A stretch of DNA of 64,000 nucleotides from Kingdonia uniflora. Its lineage: Eukaryota > Streptophyta > Magnoliopsida > Ranunculales > Circaeasteraceae. Every line of letters starts with the position of its first letter. The first letter of the stretch is position 1. Below are positions 11,050 through 20,856 of the stretch, in pieces. The stretch spans positions 3,658,001 to 3,722,000 of the forward strand of contig JACGCM010002205.1 of NCBI GenBank assembly GCA_014058105.1, given 5' to 3'. The translations under genes were made by a program, and so were the position numbers. Below the pieces are notes generated by a model. It was given only the letters and a program-made list of their open reading frames with translations. It was not told where the DNA came from and searched no databases.

Positions 11050-12612
11050 CAACATCTTTATTTTTTGCATCATCTTCGAGAATTTTCTAGATGCCGATGA
11101 CATAATTCTGAAGCCTTCCAACTAACAGGATGCGATAAAAGATCCAAATGAGAGAGTAACAGTTGTCAGTTTTATGGCTATGCACATTGTGATACTGACA
11201 TAGAGGCTTGGTGAGGACGTCAAGAATGGTTTATGGTACTTGATAACACTCATCCCCTTTATTGTTGGTAAGATAGTGGAGATAGTGGTTGCCATTGGTG
11301 GCAGAACTGGGACTGGTCTGTCGGGTCTACCGTCCCATCTTCTATTATTGTAAGGGTTCCTGCCGCGCTGCTTGGGTACTTCTGTTGTTGTCGATCTTTG
11401 AGGGGTGGTCGAAGTTGTTTCTTGAGAGTGGATGGCAGAAGAACTTTTCATCTTATCTTTCTTCGAACGTTCCAGTTCGATGTAGTTATTAACTACGTCA
11501 ATCATCTCAGTAACTGTTATTGGTTTGTGAAGAGTAAGTTCTTCTCGAACTTTAGAGTCGATGTGTAAGGCGGAGGTGAATCCTGGAACAACGATTTCAG
11601 AGTTTGAGTTCCCTATTTTCCTTGTTTCTTGTAAGAAGCGTTTGTAAAAACTAGCTAATGTCTCTTTCGCGTCCTGCTCGAAGAAGAATAAAGAATCTAC
11701 TGTGATCTCTCGCTCTTTCGCTTGAGCATAATTTGCCACGAACAGTTGCTGCAGCTGTTTGAACGTAGTAATTGAGTCTTCTTGGATGGTATGAAACCAT
11801 CAGAGAGGTTCTTCTTTGAGGCTCATGTTGAATAACCTACACATCATGTTGCCTAGCTTGGAATATAATCCAACTACGGCTCTGAAGTGTCGGACGTGGG
11901 TAAGCGGATTAGTCAGGCCTTCAAACTGAATAAACTTGGGCATATGGATATTTTTTAGGATGGGTATAAGTTCGAGATTGGGGGAGATGGGGTTTTTCTT
12001 GATCCTATCTAGGGCAGATCTTCTGCCTGGGATATCAGAATTTAAGGCCTGGATTCTGATGTTTAGGTCCTCAAATGTGACAAACTGTTAGGGAGGGATT
12101 GGTACTGCTGCAACTTGCAGATCAAAATTTTCCTGACCTTCTGGTCCCAATTGATCTCTGATTGGTCGCGTGCGTCGACTTTCTTGAGTTGTCGATGCTG
12201 ACGATGTAAGGCCAAAGTATTGAGAAACCCTATCTAGATTTCTTAATCTAGATCAAGAAGTTCGTAATCTTTCTTCTCTGGGTTGATCATCCCTTTGGGT
12301 GGCTCTCGACCGAAGATCACTTCGGGTCCGCGGGGGTGATGCTTGTCGAACATTGAGTCGATCCTGTATCTTCCTCAATCTCTCCATTTCTTTTTGATGA
12401 GTTTGACTTTGATTATCCAAGGCTTGTCTTCGTTCATTTCTCTCAGCTTGAAGAGCTTCAGCGTGGATGTGCTGATCTTCGATTATTTGGGCCTTTTTTG
12501 CTGCTATTTACTTTTGAAGCTTGACTACCGCCCCGTGTAGGTCGACTGCTCCTACTACTGGATTGACTTCGTGATCTCTTATCGTGTTGGATTGACTTCA
12601 GAGATTCATATT
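11050..12612 (-). pseudogene. gag: gag polyprotein of element B
   Basis: Reading leftwards from the ATG at about 12612, there is an N-terminal coiled coil with a stop after the second residue. A proline/arginine-rich stretch follows, then the capsid-like core (GLYSKLGNMMCRLFNMSLKE, SLFFFEQDAKETLASFYKRF) in an open frame 11122-11739. The end is a Pro/Arg-rich tail, GRNPYNNRRWDGRPDRPVPV. Stops occur near 12570, 12510, 12090 and 11800. It aligns with the gag of element A and is the longer uninterrupted copy of the core. Confidence 0.82.
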
Positions 12613-12665
12613 CGTTATTTTTTTTGAGGTGTTTTTAAATCAGTAGGGGTAAAGAAAGGTGTGGT

Positions 12666-12687
12666 GTTTCCCACAGACGGTGCCAAT
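12666..12687 (-). other. Primer-binding site of element B
   Basis: On the minus strand the bases directly after the 5' LTR read attggcaccgtctgtggga. This is close to the 'attggcgccgtctgtggga' signal common to Tat-type plant elements. It is better preserved than the site of element A. Confidence 0.7.
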
Positions 12688-13172
12688 TGCAGTGGCGTAT
12701 TTTTTGGATAGAAAATCTTCGTCAATACTATTCATCAGGAAAATATATTAAAGGCTTAACAAATAAGATTTTACGTGGAAAACTCAGTAAAAGCTGAGTA
12801 AAACCACGACCTCGAGGAGGATTTTGAGATTAAATCTAGTATGATGCTAGTTATTACAAGTTTTTGGGTTATAGTAGGGTAACGATGTAGAGGAGATAGA
12901 GTTGCGGATCTGTGTATTCTATTCTTTGCCTGTATTTATAGTATATACAAGCTGTTTACAAAATGATAGAATAAGTATCTTATTCTGGGGGGAGTGGGCA
13001 AAATTCGCGGATCTCTAACAACTCTTTCTTGACCAGGCTCAACAGTTACTTTTGGTAGGTCGAAGACTTATGGAATCTTCTAGAATACTGAGTTGCCTTC
13101 GACTATGATTGACTGTCTTCGACGACACCGTGCTGGCTTACTCTTTTCGAATCTGGGGAATATACTACTACA
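12688..13172 (-). repeat. 5' LTR of element B (485 bp)
   Basis: It starts TGCAGTGGCG and ends GAATATACTACTACA on the + strand, with CTATT immediately after. It aligns end to end with 4689-5173. A TATA box (TATAAATA on the minus strand) lies at 12933-12940. Confidence 0.92.
12933..12940 (-). promoter_or_regulatory. TATA box in the 5' LTR of element B
   Basis: TATAAATA in the context actataaatacaggc on the minus strand, identical in position to the motif in the LTR of A. Transcription of B would run leftwards from about 12.9 kb. Confidence 0.55.
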
Positions 13173-13177
13173 CTATT

Positions 13178-13520
13178 AAACGAAACATCTATGCCACAAA
13201 TAATGAGAGTGAATATGAAGGTATTCTCCACGGACTAGATCTAGCACTCACACTTGGAGCGGAAGAAATAGCGGTTTACATCAATTTTTTACTCGTGGCC
13301 AATCATTACAACAAAACGTTCCGCACATCAGGAAAAATGGTTGATTATACAGCCTTGGTAAATAAATTAATCAAATTCAGCCAAGCATCGATCTCTTACT
13401 TACCTCGACAAGTAAATTGCCATGCCGACGCATTAGCTTACATCGCCGCCATGCTAGGAGACAGTGAAAAAAGATCTTTAGATATTGAAATCATCGGGCA
13501 TTCAAGTCTCGATATATAGT
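13178..13520 (+). pseudogene. RNase H of element A, C-terminal part
   Basis: The frame continues directly from 4683: NNESEYEGILHGLDLALTLG, TSGKMVDYTALVNKLIKFSQ and QVNCHADALAYIAAML. It is 114 codons long and open up to 13518, where SLDI is followed by a stop. It matches 8400-8690 of element B. The split gene shows that A was present before B inserted. Confidence 0.85.
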
Positions 13521-14800
13521 CAATGATGCAAATCACTGTTACTGACGATGAAGACCCTGAAGACTGGAGAAGGCCATTCTATGCTTACCTCAACTCCAAC
13601 ATTCTCCCGAGTAACAAAGAAGATGCCCGTTCACTTTTGGAAAAATGCCCCAAATTCACAGTTCAAGGTACAATCTTATATCGCATCACAGGAGGTTGAC
13701 CTCTTATTGAATGCATCTCTAAAAAACAAGCTCAAATCAAAATCAATGAACTTCACGAAGGTATTTGTGGAGCTCACATTTCGGGAATATCATTAACCTA
13801 GCGGGCATTCACATAAGGCATATAGTGGCCCAAGATGAGACAAGACTGCGAAGATTTTGTATGAAAGTGCTACAAATGCTAAATCCCGCTTAAAACATCG
13901 AAATCCCAACACTTGACTTGCACATTAGCAATGCCCTCTGGCCATTCAAACGATGGGGAATCGACATCATCAGACCTTTCCATCCAGCATCGGAAACCAA
14001 AGTTGTCATTGTAACCACTGACTATTTTATAAAATGGGTCGAGGCAGTTTCCCTATGTTACACCGATGAAAATGAAGTAATCAAGTTCCTTTAGGAGCAT
14101 ATAATCACCAGATTTGGCTACCCCCCAATGATACGATTTGACAACGACAAGTAATTCATCAGTAGTAAAGTCCTCGCTTTCCTCCACAAGTACAAAATTC
14201 AACTATCAACTTCCACACCATACTACCCTCAAGGCAATAGACAAGATGAAGCCCTCAACATGAACATCAAATCAGTTCTATGCAAGCGTCTCGACGAAAA
14301 GAAAGGCAGATGGGTTGACGAACTACTCAGTGTTCTCTGGGCATATCGAACTACTCCTCAAACTTCTATCGGTTGCACTCCATTTATGATGGCCTTCGGT
14401 ATTGAAACAATCATACTCTCAGACCTCGATCTACCAAGTAGTCGATGAAAAATCACAGATGAAGACAATGAACTAGGTCTTCTCTACAACTTAAGTTGGA
14501 TCGAAGAAATCCGAAACAAAAGCATCACAAACTTGGGATGATACCATGAAACACTAAAAAATGCTTACTACAAAAATGTTCGAAAATGAAAATTTGGTAT
14601 TGCGACCTTTCCCTTTGACGGATCCAAGATAGTACTCGGCCTAAGGATTCAAGAAAATTGTCTAAAAGCTTGGAAGGGCCATACATTGTTAGTGACAAAA
14701 AAAATTGTGAGACTTACTGGCTAATGACAGAAGATGAAATCCAGCTTGAATATCCATAGAATACAACTCGACTAAAAATGTTTTACAGATAACAACTATA
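13521..14800 (+). pseudogene. Integrase of element A
   Basis: The parts are recognisable through many stops and frame changes: EDWRRPFYAYLNSNI, PLIECISKKQAQIKINELHE, a zinc-region Cys pair broken by a stop, RWGIDIIRPFHPAS with the first catalytic Asp, RFDNDK with the second, and YPQGNRQDEALNMN with the Glu. The last open piece (14260-14448) reads KGRWVDELLSVLWAYRTTPQ and PFMMAFGIETII, a strong Ty3/gypsy integrase signature. It is more decayed than the integrase of B. Confidence 0.83.
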
Positions 14801-14864
14801 ATAATTATCATCGATTCCAATACAACAATCTTTACTGTCACTTACATCTTTTCTATCTTTAGTT

Positions 14865-15210
14865 GATCTCGATCCATACTTGATAAGTATGCATCAGACA
14901 ATCCATCATCTTTACTATCTTAACTTGATCTCGATTCATACTTGATAAGTATTCATCAAGCAATCAATTATCTTATTTATCTTAACTTGATCTCGATGCA
15001 TACTTGATAAGTATGCATCAAACAATCATTCATCTTTACTATCTTAACTTGATCTCGATCCATACTTGATAAGTATGCAACAAACAATTAATCATTTTTA
15101 CTATCTTAACTTGATCTCGATCCATACTTGTTAAGTATGCATCATACAGTCAATTATATTTACTATCTTAACTTGATCTCGATCTATACTTGATCAGTAT
15201 GCATCCAGAC
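14865..15210 (+). repeat. 62-bp tandem repeat in 3' region of element A (about 5.5 units)
   Basis: Unit: cttgataagtatgcatcaga, a 12-base variable part, tctttactatcttaacttga, tctcgatccata. Each unit contains the near-palindrome atacttgataagtat. Spacing is 62 bases between successive ttgataagtat cores. The array is homologous to 6780-7012 in element B. Confidence 0.88.
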
Positions 15211-15589
15211 TATCATTTAATTTTATGCGGGCACTATCAAATTATAGGATACTCTATATCGCATTCCTTTCTGATCGAACAAAATATAACATGTTTTGTT
15301 CTTTTCGAATCACAATACAAATATCCCATTGAGGATACACATCTAGTAAACATTCACATTACTTTCCATTTCATGGCCATCGTTTACTTATCACGCCAAC
15401 ATGCGTTCCTTACTTATCTGCTACAATCTTCAATCACACTTCCCAATATCTTTCTTATCGAATATCAACACTTAGCATAAATTTCATGCAAATATCTATC
15501 ATATTTTTACTAAATTCCTTCTTTGAAAACCGAAAACATATACATTCAAAATATACAGATAAAATTGTCTTGGTCCCATCGACCATTTT

Positions 15590-17043
15590 TACATCACTCC
15601 TCAAAATAAAATACTGTTTGCACAAACTTTATCTGCACTGCAAGAGGAGACACTACTTCATCCACTTTCGACAATCCTTCGGGAGAAAACACATCTGCTA
15701 TCTCCTTAGGACGCAAGCCATCAACTTCCATCATCACCAAATCATTGACAACTTCCGTCCTAGAGGAAATTTCAGGCATTTCCAGAACATCGTCGTCCGG
15801 ATCTAAATCTTAAAAGATGGCACCCCTAACACTTGTCAACTCCTTGTAATAATCCTTCCTCAGCTCCAACACCTCATACTACTGTACATAGTTGGCCCTC
15901 ACCTTCTTACAAACATCTAAATTATTAAATATCAGCTGAGCCCTAACCTCTTCCAAAATCTTACTATGCTCCCGCTCCATCACCTTTCGAGCATCAACAA
16001 TCTGTTCCTGCACATCCTTCTTGAAGTTACTTCTCAACAATGCCAACGCCCCTTCCTTATCCTTAGCCAACTCTATCCTAACCTCCTCGACCTTTTTATC
16101 TGCAATTTTTTTTGCCTCTCGAAGGGCAAGATTCCTCCCTTTCCCTGGTTTCAGCTTGTACTTATTATATATGGCATTCGGCCATTTCTTTTCTTCGATC
16201 AGATCTTATTTTTCGCTCATTAGATCTTTCTGGATTGTCTTGTAAGCAACCAACTTGTTTGCCAGATCGCCACGTCCAATAATTTGACCTTTAGCCTTCG
16301 TCAACAAATTCTTGATCTGCATTACATTCATAAAATAAGTATTCAAATGACGTACCGAATTCTTTAATCGAAGCATAGCAGAAAAAATTTCTCACCTTCG
16401 ACATGTTTCGGTGACCCTCACTAAGAAAAGTTATCAAACTCTCAGCCCCAACTAAACAATCACCAACTTCCGCCTCCAGCACGTTCGTACCAGTAACGTA
16501 CGCCTCCTTCGTCCTCTAAACCTCCTTCTCATCTTCCTCGACAAACTTCTTCCTCAAAGATTCTGACTATGTCCTCTTCTTCTAATGTATACTTTTCGGG
16601 CCTCGTGGAGGTCTCCCATTAGGCAAAGTGGTTGGTACATCAATTTTTACCTCCTCCTCATTTGCTTATCTCCGCGAAGGTATTTTTGGCATAACAGAGG
16701 AGCAACAACTTGGTTAACTGCCCTTTTCTTCTTACTCTTCCCCAATTTTTTAGTGAACATCGAGTCTCTTTCCGTAGTTATGGAATTAATCGTATACCCA
16801 ACCAGGGACACATTTTCCAACGGTAGACTAGATTCTGCAGCCCTTTTGTTCTTCGCCGACATCTTACCGATGATAACTAGAACTTCTGACCTTTTTTCCC
16901 TCGACCTCTTTAAGCCTGCCTCTTGAAAAAGGATACCCATTCGCTCTTGGTCGATGACAAGATTGTTGATCCACCAAGATACCCCTTCCTTATGTTGTAC
17001 AGTTTCTCTTGTATGTCAAACTTCTTATCGATCTCCTTCAAAG
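15590..17043 (-). pseudogene. Antisense coiled-coil gene in element A (at least two exons)
   Basis: On the minus strand, opposite to pol, an exon starts at 17043 after a good acceptor (ttatgtgcag). It carries a basic, lysine-rich segment (KKLGKSKKKRAVNQVVAPLL) and reaches a donor (gtgagaaat) near 16405. After an acceptor (aatgtaatgcag) near 16325 a second exon is strongly coiled-coil: ALREAKKIADKKVEEVRIEL and FKKDVQEQIVDARKVMEREH. It ends at 15594 with an acidic tail (DLDPDDDVLEMPE). Several stops occur. The plan (basic region, then coiled coil, with introns) is that of the gene at 41.4-45.5 kb. Function unknown; Tat-lineage elements are known to carry extra ORFs here. Confidence 0.5.
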
Positions 17044-17200
17044 CTGCACATAAACGAAATATAGTTACAATTTTTTTTTATCACAATAAACAATTCGAAA
17101 CATCAATATTTACATTATCTAACCACAAGCCTAAATGAAAAGTCTTTCTTTTTAAGGGCTCCCAGGGTCTTTCTTGTCAAACTCATAGTTCCCGGACACG

Positions 17201-18235
17201 AGTAGACGCTCATCGCTATATCGCCTTCTTGTTGACACCATGTCATAAAATAATGGTCTCATCAATACCTCGCCAAGTATCGATAACCTACCTTCTTTGG
17301 GTTCATCTTGAGTGTATAGTACATTCTCACATTACTATCATTACTATCTACTACTATCATTATTACCAGATAAACTTACTACATTCAATTCTCGATTACT
17401 TTACTAATTTGTATTTATGTCGAAGTTCAGGAATCTCAAGATTTCTCGAATAAACTTCACCTATTTCCCGTCAAAAGTAATCCAATTCAAATGATTCGAA
17501 AAAGCACCTTCTCTGGTGTATAATCCGGCCACGTAGCACCTAATCCAAACCTCCGTGTCCGACAATTACACAAAAATCCCATTAAATTCCCTACAGTCAC
17601 GCTGTACTCACCGCGACACCCATAAATCCCTTTTTCCACTCCTCACCACCCTTCAATCACATCTCTCTCTCTCCAACACTCTTATAACCATTAACGACTA
17701 CATTACCACCAAATCAACACCATTAACGATTACTATCATGACTTATATGATCACAACCCTAATAAAGTCTAATCTCCAATTCTTTATAATCCATCATATT
17801 TACTACGAATTCCTTCTGCCAATACACTTATCCTACCTAAATCTAAATATTTATAGAGAATCAATCAAACATCACACATAAACAAAAATATTGCTTGGTG
17901 AACATGTTTCCACATAAATATTGTTGTTGAGCTACCTGGTAAACAAGTTTCCACATAAATATAGCCATACTTGGTGAATAAGTTTCTACATATATATAGC
18001 CATACATTGTGAACAAGTTCACAAAAGAAAACTAAGTATGGAGAAGAGAAGCAAATACATTCTTTACTTGGTGTTTTCAAGTATTTAAAGAAATTCCCCG
18101 TATAGTTGAGCTCATAATAAAACTTATGAAACTAATTTTTCAATAGAAGGAAGGTGTTTGAGGAAATATAGAAATGAAAGAGAAGAAAAAAAGACGAGTG
18201 TTTGAGGAAATTAATACCACAAAGAAACTTACCCA
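17201..18235. other. AT-rich stretch without clear genes; short tandem repeat near its end
   Basis: 17201-17880 is pyrimidine-rich and shows no supported coding frame; it may be the upstream region of the antisense gene of element A. 17882-18015 holds about 3-4 imperfect units of ccacataaatat plus ggtgaacaagttt (spacing about 45-55 bases). These resemble the ggaaacttgttgtacaagtt repeats at 22977-23345, so this part may already belong to the Harbinger-like element 0. Confidence 0.4.
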
Positions 18236-18402
18236 AAAAAAAAAAGTATAGAGAGGGAGGCATTTCCAGGCAAAAGTTGCAGGCTCTTACCAAACCTTGG
18301 GAGATACGTGGCTTAATCTAGTCTCTCTATTTGCCACGCAGTGGCAAGAACTTGCAACTTTTACCTTGCTTCCCTTCTCCATACTTAGTTTTTTTTGGTA
18401 AT
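18236..18402. repeat. Imperfect inverted repeat (hairpin), about 165 bp
   Basis: The left arm runs from aagtatagagagggaggc to ggcaaaagttgcaggctctt. The right arm runs from aagaacttgcaacttttacc to cttctccatacttag. When folded, the arms (about 55-60 bases each) pair with a few mismatches around a loop of about 50 bases. The right arm resembles 31930-31960 in element 2, ahead of its transposase, so it may be the transposase-side end of element 0. Confidence 0.5.
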
Positions 18403-18599
18403 TTTTCTTTGAGGCATTTCCTCAATCACCTGATGTGCCCTCTATTGTGTACGCATCTCTTCATACTTAGTTTTATTTTTATCCTTTTCGTTTAGGCATT
18501 TCATAAAACCAGCAAAATATTGCAATATTATCATAAACTCGATGTTTTATCAGCTCTTCTCTACAGGGAATTTTATTCAAATACTTGAAAAAACCTAGC

Positions 18600-18785
18600 A
18601 TTTGAAGTAAACACAAGTTTAAACATAATGCATAATCAATTCAACATAGTTTAAACATAGCATATTAATTGTTCTAAAGAAAACATAGCATATCGATTGT
18701 TTTGAAGAAAACATAACATAAACTCGATAGTCTAAAGAAAACATAACACGAACTTGATAGTCTAAACAAAACATAATAAAATATA
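18600..18785. repeat. Tandem repeat of about 40 bp at the 3' side of the PMD remnant
   Basis: About four imperfect units contain gaaaacatagcatatcgatt or gatagtctaaagaaaacata. They correspond in place and in sequence (on the minus strand, tatgttttctttagactatc) to the AT-rich 3' region of the PMD gene of element 1 near 22870-22960. Confidence 0.5.
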
Positions 18786-19841
18786 ACCTAAGTGGGATGG
18801 CTTCCCTTCGTCTGGCGGGCTCGTCTGGTACGGGCGAGACTCTCGTCATCGGTACATTAGACTTATAGTTCTGTCTAATAGTTGATAGACATATCAACTA
18901 GTCTATTTCCCATGACTCAGATAATCTCATCCTTCCGTTACACCTGTTCCTCTAACTTCTCTGTGCGTTGAAAGTATTACATCGAATCTTCCTATGCCGC
19001 ATACCACATTCCTTGGTTTTAATGCCACAACTCATCCACACTATACCAAGGTAGACACGGGTGTGGTACCTGCACGACTGAGATAGGTAGTTGTCTACTT
19101 CTCTACTGCTTCTGCCATCTCCATGAACCATCCCAGATCCCCCACTTCCTCATCGTATGCCTCAATACTATAATTTTATACCTAAGAAGATGTGGCTAAA
19201 CTCAAAGTAGGTAGCAGAGCAATATCGGGCCTCAGTAGATCACGCCCACCATCCAAATATTACTGGCCCTCTTCACTAAGCTACAACTGATCTTGGGATT
19301 TGGATAAGCCAAATGCCAAAATATCATGTAATCCACATCAGCAACAATGTAATTGTGTCAATCATAGAAGTCCACCTCTTTCAGTCCCTGATAAAGCTGT
19401 CGATCATACTGTGGAAATTCTATAATCTCTTGTGGGGGGTCATAGAGAACACTAGCATAAAAGCTGGTAATTCATTGGTACCATTTTAATTCCTTATCCA
19501 GTGATCCCCTACATTGTATTTCATCTCAGTTCTGCAAAAATAACACATTAACATATTAAATTTTCATTCGGGAATTTCGTCTAATATTTGACAAATAACG
19601 TTAATAACACATAAATTTCACACAAACAACTTACCAAAAATTCATCAGATCCAATGAAAATGTGGACCCAATCCTCCGGGAGGATATTCACTCAGTGCAA
19701 ATTCTCGAGGGTTGGGGCAGGATCATTATCCGGCGTGCGGTGTAACGGCCACATATTCATGACCAATTCTTTACCCCTTCGCTTAACTTTATCACTTGGC
19801 CTACGTTTAGTTTTGGGAATAACATGACTAGGTCCCGACAT
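18785..19841 (-). pseudogene. Plant mobile domain (PMD) gene with core deleted
   Basis: It starts at ATG 19841 (MSGPSHVIPKTKRRPSDKVK). A first exon reaches ILPEDWVHIFIGSDEFL and a good donor (gtaagttg, near 19632); the next exon begins after ttttttgcag near 19535. After the motif KWYQ the reading jumps straight to VLYDPPQEIIEFPQYDRQLY. The whole PMD core present in element 1 (about 21260-22200) is missing. The 3' part (VDYMIFWHLAYPNPKI, basic tail) remains, with many stops. It is a relative of the 20857-22867 gene and marks element 0 as a deletion derivative. Confidence 0.65.
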
Positions 19842-20003
19842 TGTTAATCTATAGATAATGGGATTGAATTACTAGGAAAATTTGGGGGTTGGGAAACTTG
19901 AGAAAGAAGTTGGGTTTGGGTGTTTAAACTAGAAGCAATACCAATATTTAGCAATATGAGTGAAGGATTATGGCAATTTGAAGGCAATTTTATACAGGCT
20001 CTT

Positions 20004-20185
20004 GCCGTGCAGTTTAAAACTGTGCGACATTAATTAAAAATAATAATAATTACGTGGCTTAATATGATTGGTTTTCTTTGCCCCGCATTTCAGAACTACA
20101 CGTAGGGATTGAACGTTTAGGATGTTGAGACGTGACTTAATCTGGGATGCAGGTTGTGCCCCGCAGTTCAGAACTGCGATGGCTA
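20004..20185. repeat. Subterminal palindromes of element 0 (three)
   Basis: gccgtgcagtttaaaactgtg (about 20003), ccgcatttcagaactacacg (about 20083) and ccccgcagttcagaactgcg (about 20159). Each is an imperfect palindrome centred on ttcagaa or tttaaaa with GC-rich arms. Two of the three lie next to an attaagccacgt-like motif. Confidence 0.7.
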
Positions 20186-20483
20186 GTATCCACCTTGATT
20201 TTGGGCTTAACTGTTATAGGATGGATTGAGGTGGATTGATTTTTGGGGTGGATTTGGGCAAATTCATCCTCCAACTACTGTAGATGCTCTTAATACTTTT
20301 GATAAGGTAGACGAAGGGGTGACTCAACCGGTGACATGTCCTTAAAAAATACTCCCTTAGAGCATCCACAACAATTAAGAAGGTAGATTGGATGAATTTC
20401 AAGGTGAATCCAATCCACCCCAATCCACCCCAATCCACCCCACGATAGTTTGTAATCCACCCCAAGGTGAATTTACCTCAGCG

Positions 20484-20660
20484 TACTTCTGAACTACGCG
20501 CCAAAATGGACGTCCCAGATAAATCCACGTGCTTCAATCTTAGCCATTAAATCCCCAACGCACTTCTAAACTGCATGGCTAGCTTAGCCAATAAGAATCA
20601 GACACGTCAGGCATTTAAATTTTTTTATGCCGCGTAGTTCAGAGCCGCGCGGCTTCTCCA
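20484..20660. repeat. Subterminal palindromes, left end of element 1 (three)
   Basis: gcgtacttctgaactacgcg (about 20481), acgcacttctaaactgcatg (about 20559) and gccgcgtagttcagagccgc (about 20630). They are spaced about 70-80 bases. The motif occurs again at the right end of this element and at the ends of elements 0 and 2. Confidence 0.75.
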
Positions 20661-20856
20661 TGAGTCTTTTAGGCTTAATTTTTGGCATTTCCTTTCAAGT
20701 GTATTTGATCAAATTTCCACAAGTACATTCATATCCTAGGCATTACAAGTGCATTAAGAAGTGCATATCCTAGGCATTAGGCATTAAGCTTGGCATATCC
20801 AACCTTACTCAACAAGTTTCCCAACCTGACCCATTTCCTCTGTTAATCATTTCAAA

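Larger units (their letters stand above)
4689..13172 (-). mobile_element. Complete Ty3/gypsy (Tat-lineage) element B, nested in element A
   Basis: Two 485-bp LTRs with TG...CA ends bound an 8.48-kb element in minus orientation, flanked by CTATT on both sides. Reading on the minus strand, the order is primer site, gag, protease, RT, RNase H, integrase, a 62-bp tandem repeat, and a long 3' non-coding region with an ORF in the opposite direction. It is the same family as element A, with LTRs of equal length and gag and integrase clearly homologous. The two LTRs differ at many positions (roughly 85-88 percent identical by eye), so the insertion is old. Pol has in-frame stops and an altered RT active site. 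Confidence 0.93.
13173..17200 (+). mobile_element. Element A, right segment (RNase H to 3' region)
   Basis: After the CTATT duplication the RNase H frame of A continues, followed by integrase, a 62-bp tandem array and an antisense gene. No LTR matching 184-668 is found downstream to 18.5 kb. The right border is therefore approximate and the 3' LTR is presumed lost. Confidence 0.75.
18240..20289 (-). mobile_element. PIF/Harbinger-like element 0, PMD deletion derivative (left end uncertain)
   Basis: The right end is precise: on the minus strand it begins gagcatctacagtagttgg, and TTA follows at 20290-20292. Three gcgc-type palindromes lie in the next 290 bases, then a PMD gene on the minus strand that lacks its middle. 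The same plan, mirrored, forms the left part of element 1 starting at 20360, only 70 bases away. I could not find a matching terminal repeat on the left, so that border is a guess from the hairpin region. Confidence 0.55.

Noticed and set aside
17201..18600. 3' LTR of element A
   Set aside because: No stretch matches 184-668, including the conserved ctataaatacaggc and ttttactgagttttc segments.
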